Shown piece by piece: positions 59,790 to 64,000 of a stretch of DNA of 64,000 nt. Position numbers and translations under genes: made by a program. The notes beneath the pieces are model-generated. The model saw nothing but the letters and a program-made list of their open reading frames with translations. It was not told the DNA's origin and made no database searches. Source of the stretch: an uncultured Pelagibacteraceae bacterium (GTDB taxonomy: Bacteria > Pseudomonadota > Alphaproteobacteria > Pelagibacterales > Pelagibacteraceae); the NCBI GenBank assembly GCA_902519255.1, contig CABYIV010000001.1, positions 62,001 to 126,000 of the forward strand, in the 5' to 3' direction. The first letter of the stretch is position 1. Each line of letters opens with the position of its first letter.

Positions 59790-62453
59790 ATGGAAACATT
59801 CTTTTTAGCTGTTCTAGTTGTGATAATGATTGTTGCTCTTGCATCGGGTTACCCGGTTGCTTTTGCACTTCCTGGTTCAGCTATAATTGCAATTGGTTTA
59901 GCTGCATTTTTTGGCTACATCTTCGAGGGAGACTCCAGTGCCTTTTTTGCTGTAGATGGACCCATAGAATGGCTCGTTGCTGGTATTACAAATTTTAGGA
60001 GTAATTACTGGGATGTAGAGACAGATACTTTGATCGCAATTCCTTTATTTATTTTCATGGGAATTATGCTTCAAAAATCAAAAATTGCTGAAGACTTATT
60101 AATAACAATGGGCCAATTATTTGGACCAATTCCTGGTGGTTTAGGAATTTCTGTTATATTTGTTGGAGCTCTATTAGCAGCAACGACTGGTATCGTTGGG
60201 GCAACTGTAATTGCGATGGGACTAATCTCGTTACCAACGATGTTAAATAACAAGTATGACAGACAACTTGCTAGTGGAATAGTTTGTTCATCAGGAACAT
60301 TAGGTCAAATTATTCCTCCATCAATTGTTTTAATTATTATTGCTGACCAGTTGGCAAGTGCATCTGATGTTGCAAACAACTTAAGACAAAATGATTATAA
60401 AGCCTTAACTGGTGAATTTAATATGCCAGGTGAATTTAGAGTAGGTTCATCAAGTGCAGGTGATATGTTCTTAGGAGCACTTTTACCAGGCCTTGTCTTA
60501 GTTGCTCTTTATATGATCTATGTATTTATTTTTGCAAGAATAAAGAAAGGTGTTGCACCGCCAGTTCCATTTAAAGGAAATTTTGATTTAAAATTTTGGT
60601 TAAGAGTAGTTGTAATTATCATACCACCACTTGCATTAATATTCGCTGTATTAGGTTCAATCTTAATGGGTATTGCTACTGTAAACCAAGCTGGTTCAAT
60701 TGGAGCAATTGGTGCCACTTTGATGGCTGGTTATAGATTATATGAAGGAAAGAAAAGTGCGTTCTATCCCTTAATTTTAATTATTGGATCTCTAATTCCT
60801 ATTACATTCTTTGCTTCAAATTATGAATTAAATGTAAAAAATTTGGAGGAAAGAGATTTAAGCGCAATCTTTATTACCGCTTTCTTTGTGGTCATACTTG
60901 TATATGGAATAGGTTGGAGTTTTTGGAGAACTTTTAAAACAGAAAATGTTTTAAAAGAAGTTGTAACAGAAACTTGTGTGACTACTTCAATGGTATTTAT
61001 TATCCTTTTAGGAGCAGCAATGCTTACTTCAGGATTTAGAGCTTTTGGGGGAGAAGAATTAGTAAGAGACTTTTTACAAGATTTACCAGGCGGTTTTTGG
61101 ACACAATTTGTTGTTGTGATGATTGTAATTTTCTTGCTAGGATTTTTCCTAGACTTTATTGAAATTGCAGTTGTTGTTGTTCCAATAATTGCACCAATAT
61201 TATTAGCTGAAACAGGGGCTAACGTCACAGCCGTTTGGTTGGGAGTTATGATTGGTGTTAACTTACAGACTTCATTCTTAACGCCACCATTCGGATTTGC
61301 ACTCTTTTATTTGAAAGGTGTAGCTCCCAAAATTGTTAAAACACTTGATATTTGGAAAGGTGTTGTGCCTTTTATAATTCTTCAGCTTATAGGATTGGGA
61401 ATAGTCGGTGCATACCCTAGCTTAGTAAATTATCTACCAAATAGAGTATATTTAACTTCGAATGTTGCTCCTCCACCAATGAATCCTAAATTACAGTACT
61501 GTTTGCAAGAGTACAAATTTGCAAGATTTGATTCAAACGGTGAGACAATTAAAAATGCAATATTAAAATTCCAATCTGAGGCTCCAACTAATCTTCCAGA
61601 TGATAAAATGGAAATTTTAGAAGATCATTTTGATAGTGCACTAGGAACTTTTGCTCTAGTCGATAAATTAAAAAAAGTTGAGGTCGAATACAATGCATAT
61701 GCTGTTGATTATAGGGATCTGCATTTCACTGTTAGAAAGAAGCAAAAGAAAATACTTAAATTAAATAAAAAAATAGAAAAATATAAAGCAGAGATTAGAA
61801 ATTTAGATGATGACGAATTAGATGAGAAAAACAAAATAGAATTAAGAATTGAGGATGTAAAACTTGAAATTGAGGAAATTCAAAACTCAATTCCAGAAAC
61901 TTGGCAAGCTAAGAATTCAGAATTCGACAAAATAAATAAAGCTAAAAATACAACAACAAAAAGATATAGAAAGAATGTAGATGAAGCCTACGATCTACTT
62001 GATCAGTTCGCAATGTTCATAAACGATGGAGTAAAACTTCAAGAAGTATCAAAAGATATTAAACAGTTAGATTATTTTATAGCTATGGAAAGCAATACAA
62101 AAGTATATGAAAGATCAGTTACAATTATGGATGGATTGTTTGACAAGTTGAGTGAGATCTCTGGAATGGATGAATTTTTAAATAGTGTAGATGATTTATT
62201 ATCAATGGTAGACTCAGACGAACTTGATCCAATGGCGATTAGAACAAAATCAAAAGAAGTTGTTGAGTTATTCAATAAAGAAGTCAGCTGGAGAGCAAAT
62301 GCTAAAGAAAACTTAATGCCAAAACTTGAGGAATATAATAATGCAATCAAAGAAACAATTGGATTAAGGTTGCAGTCTAAACTTACCAAAGAGCAAGCTA
62401 TCTATGTATCTAAATGTAATTCAATACATAGAGATATTTCACTAAATTTTTAA
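59790..62453 (+). CDS. TRAP transporter large membrane subunit (DctM) with long C-terminal helical tail
   Basis: 887 residues against about 430-600 for usual DctM. The first about 547 residues carry the membrane core: SGYPVAFALPGSAIIA, IPLFIFMGIMLQKSKIA, ATTGIVGATVIAMGLISLPTML, GTLGQIIPPSIVLIIIADQ, LGFFLDFIEIAVVVVPI and TPPFGFALFYLKGVAP. The last about 340 residues have no membrane segment and are charged, helical and heptad-like (VRKKQKKILKLNKKIEKYKA, KIELRIEDVKLEIEEIQ), predicting a cytoplasmic coiled coil. The tail's role is unknown. It ends overlapping the panE-like gene by 4 bases. Confidence 0.92.
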   Translation: METFFLAVLVVIMIVALASGYPVAFALPGSAIIAIGLAAFFGYIFEGDSSAFFAVDGPIEWLVAGITNFRSNYWDVETDTLIAIPLFIFMGIMLQKSKIAEDLLITMGQLFGPIPGGLGISVIFVGALLAATTGIVGATVIAMGLISLPTMLNNKYDRQLASGIVCSSGTLGQIIPPSIVLIIIADQLASASDVANNLRQNDYKALTGEFNMPGEFRVGSSSAGDMFLGALLPGLVLVALYMIYVFIFARIKKGVAPPVPFKGNFDLKFWLRVVVIIIPPLALIFAVLGSILMGIATVNQAGSIGAIGATLMAGYRLYEGKKSAFYPLILIIGSLIPITFFASNYELNVKNLEERDLSAIFITAFFVVILVYGIGWSFWRTFKTENVLKEVVTETCVTTSMVFIILLGAAMLTSGFRAFGGEELVRDFLQDLPGGFWTQFVVVMIVIFLLGFFLDFIEIAVVVVPIIAPILLAETGANVTAVWLGVMIGVNLQTSFLTPPFGFALFYLKGVAPKIVKTLDIWKGVVPFIILQLIGLGIVGAYPSLVNYLPNRVYLTSNVAPPPMNPKLQYCLQEYKFARFDSNGETIKNAILKFQSEAPTNLPDDKMEILEDHFDSALGTFALVDKLKKVEVEYNAYAVDYRDLHFTVRKKQKKILKLNKKIEKYKAEIRNLDDDELDEKNKIELRIEDVKLEIEEIQNSIPETWQAKNSEFDKINKAKNTTTKRYRKNVDEAYDLLDQFAMFINDGVKLQEVSKDIKQLDYFIAMESNTKVYERSVTIMDGLFDKLSEISGMDEFLNSVDDLLSMVDSDELDPMAIRTKSKEVVELFNKEVSWRANAKENLMPKLEEYNNAIKETIGLRLQSKLTKEQAIYVSKCNSIHRDISLNF

Positions 62454-63469
62454 ACTGTTAATTTATCAATTAATTCTGATCTTGTATAAAGACCCAAGTC
62501 TTCTGCCTTGGACTTTAATTTTTCATTAATCTCTTTTAATTTTGGAACATTTAAATCAAGCTTATTTGCAATTTCTATAATTGAACCAATTATTGGATCT
62601 ATTTCTAATGGTTTACCAGCATTTAGATCTTGAGCTGTCGAAGGTCTATGTCCTATAATTGAGACTCCGCCTTTAATTCGATCCTCAATTGATATATTGA
62701 ATTTAACTCCAATTTTTTCCCCAACTTGTTGGCATTCTTGCATTAAAACTTTTATTAAATTATAAGTCTCTGGATCATTACCCATCTCATCCATAGTCTT
62801 ATTCGTTAGAGCACTTACAGGGTTGAACGAACAGTTTCCCCACAGTTTCACCCAAATTTCGTCTCTTAAATTTTTCTTCTGAGGAGCTTTTAAACCCCCT
62901 TCTATGAACAAACTTGAAATTATTTTTAGTCTTTCTGATCTGGTTCCATTTGGTTCGCCTAGAGAAAATCGTTCACCATTACCATTATGTTTAATAACAC
63001 CTGGCTCTAATATCTGACAGGCTGGATAAACTACACAACCAATTGCTCTTTCAGGTCCTAGAGTTTGCCATATCTTTCCACTTGGATCCACACTTTCAAC
63101 TATTTGATTGTCTAATTTGGTGCCCGTATTAGCTTTATAAAAGTACCACCAAGGTAGTCCATTAATGGCGCATATAATTGAAGTTTTTTTACCCATAATT
63201 GGTTTTAAGCTTTCTGAAATTTTACTAATAGCATTAGCTTTTACAGAAATAATTATGAAATCTTGTTCATCCAAATCTTTAGGATTGTCAGTTACATCAA
63301 ATTTATAATTAACTTTATTATCATCTCTTATAAAAGTTAATCCATTTTGCTCTATTGCTTTCTTATGTTCTCCTCTAGCAATTAAAGAGACTTGTGCATT
63401 TGTTTTTTTTAGACTCGTAGCAATAAATCCACCAATAGACCCCGCTCCAAATATACATATTTTAGTCAT
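62450..63469 (-). CDS. 2-dehydropantoate 2-reductase (PanE/ApbA family)
   Basis: 339 residues. NADPH loop ICIFGAGSIGGFIATSLK, VKANAISKISESL, and a C-terminal helical domain with KLWGNCSFNPVSALTNKTMDE (Lys/Asn catalytic region) and GHRPSTAQDLNAGKPLEIDPIIG. The family reduces 2-oxoacids; true ketopantoate reduction is one option among several, given its neighbour ligase and TRAP importer. It starts on the last base of the ligase stop (TGATG). Confidence 0.88.
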   Translation of the reverse strand: MTKICIFGAGSIGGFIATSLKKTNAQVSLIARGEHKKAIEQNGLTFIRDDNKVNYKFDVTDNPKDLDEQDFIIISVKANAISKISESLKPIMGKKTSIICAINGLPWWYFYKANTGTKLDNQIVESVDPSGKIWQTLGPERAIGCVVYPACQILEPGVIKHNGNGERFSLGEPNGTRSERLKIISSLFIEGGLKAPQKKNLRDEIWVKLWGNCSFNPVSALTNKTMDEMGNDPETYNLIKVLMQECQQVGEKIGVKFNISIEDRIKGGVSIIGHRPSTAQDLNAGKPLEIDPIIGSIIEIANKLDLNVPKLKEINEKLKSKAEDLGLYTRSELIDKLTV

Positions 63470-64000
63470 CAGTTCACTAACCCAAACTTTTTAGCTAAAG
63501 TATTTCTTTGCAGTTTACCTGTTGCACCTTTAGGAATTTCATTTACAAAAAATATTTTCTTTGGAATTTTAAATTTTGCAAGTTTTTCATTTGCATAAAT
63601 TTTTATATCATCTTCAGTACACTTCATGCCTTCTTTTATGATTATTGCAGTAGCTATATCTTCTCCAAGCATTTTATCCTCATATCCAAAGCAAACGGCT
63701 TGCTCAATATTTGGATGATCCATAAGAATATTATCGACTTCTAAAGGTGAAATCTTTTCGCCACCTTTATTTATTATTTCCTTTAATCTTCCAGAGATTT
63801 TTAGATAACCATCTTTATCAAAATATCCCTGATCTCCTGTTCTAAACCAACCATTTGAAAAGCTATTTTTATTTGCATCTGGATTATTTTCATATCCTGA
63901 AGTAACATTTTCACCCCTAATGCAAACTTCTCCCTCTTCTCCTTGATTTAAAATCTTGTTATTAGTATCCATAATACAAACTTCCGGCCCAGCAGGAATT
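63469..64000 (-). CDS. Acyl-CoA synthetase (AMP-forming), C-terminal part, oxalyl-CoA ligase-like (partial)
   Basis: C-terminal about 176 codons; the gene enters from beyond base 64000. Upstream of the first Met in view the frame stays open (IPAGPEVCIM), so that Met is internal. Adenylate-forming motifs: GEEGEVCIRGENVTSGY, GWFRTGDQGYFDKDGYL, GRLKEIINKGGEKISPLEVD and the catalytic Lys in PKGATGKLQRNTL. Wording is close to AAE3/PCS60-type oxalate-CoA ligases, but the fragment lacks the acyl pocket, so the substrate is open. Confidence 0.88.
   Translation of the reverse strand, partial: IPAGPEVCIMDTNNKILNQGEEGEVCIRGENVTSGYENNPDANKNSFSNGWFRTGDQGYFDKDGYLKISGRLKEIINKGGEKISPLEVDNILMDHPNIEQAVCFGYEDKMLGEDIATAIIIKEGMKCTEDDIKIYANEKLAKFKIPKKIFFVNEIPKGATGKLQRNTLAKKFGLVN

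Noticed and set aside
1..64000. CRISPR array, prophage, insertion sequence, integron or defence island
   Set aside because: No spaced direct repeats, transposase, integrase, phage structural gene, nuclease/helicase cluster or att-like duplication was seen; the gene order is that of a streamlined chromosome.

Overview
The window reads as the chromosome of a free-living marine alphaproteobacterium of the SAR11 clade (Candidatus Pelagibacter type). The DNA is very AT-rich, proteins are rich in Lys, Asn and Ile, genes are packed with gaps of a few bases or 1-35 base overlaps, and no insertion sequence, prophage, integrase or CRISPR array is visible. The gene set also fits: a Ccm cytochrome c maturation operon, short FtsK, IalB, DUF2794, YciB, a DUF4212 symporter pair, a Tat-exported TRAP binding protein and tandem FMN alpha-hydroxy-acid oxidases. 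Taxonomy is inferred from gene style, not from a marker search. No stretch above 300 bases lacks a gene.

Layout. 1-9.5 kb: partial lolA-like gene, ftsK, a ubiquinone hydroxylase, a LON-domain protein, a small outer-membrane barrel, tRNA-Gly(GCC), a pterin carbinolamine dehydratase, and the minus-strand run rpe / heparinase-like / purH. 9.5-14.8 kb: an acetate-type uptake and activation block (DUF4212 subunit, Na+/solute symporter, acetyl-CoA synthetase) plus an EVE protein. 14.8-20.8 kb: glycosyltransferase and tsaD, then hemC-hemD-mscS-yggT-folD. 20.8-25.6 kb: YbbP/YbbA-like ABC system back-to-back with a GDSL esterase, then a metallo-beta-lactamase-fold hydrolase. 25.6-30.5 kb: a light or redox locus with a PQQ-type sugar dehydrogenase, an SDR lacking its catalytic Tyr, an FeS-BCP-type photolyase, a DUF2256 zinc protein, a small CSCC-tailed protein and a short photolyase with a domain swapped to its C-terminus. 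30.5-38.8 kb: argG, ialB, aldo/keto reductase, BI-1 protein, a surface subtilase lipoprotein overlapping a PrcB-domain lipoprotein, DUF2794, yciB, hspQ. 38.8-43.1 kb: a candidate hairpin RNA, then ccmCDEFGH. 43.1-49.5 kb: a PagL-like protein and a 2-hydroxyacid/glyoxylate block (two LldD paralogues, aminotransferase, FAD-linked oxidase, hydroxyacid dehydrogenase). 49.6-57.5 kb: Zn-type alcohol dehydrogenase, a carbohydrate/polyol ABC importer with two unequal ATPases, and an amidase. 57.5-64 kb: a 2-oxoacid-type TRAP transporter whose large subunit carries a long C-terminal helical tail, then a ketopantoate-reductase-like gene and a truncated acyl-CoA ligase.

How it fits together. The second half is mostly uptake and oxidation of small organic molecules (acetate, hydroxy acids, polyols, oxoacids) feeding central carbon, with cytochrome c maturation supporting respiration. 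The most notable items are: (1) an 18-bp hairpin upstream of ccmC with a pyrimidine-rich loop perfectly complementary over 10 nt to the ribosome site of the ABC binding protein, placed just after an extended -10 box; (2) a subtilase/PrcB pair resembling the dentilisin system of oral spirochaetes; (3) the photolyase-centred locus with a rearranged short photolyase; (4) an importer whose two ATPases carry complementary defects, leaving one canonical ATP site.
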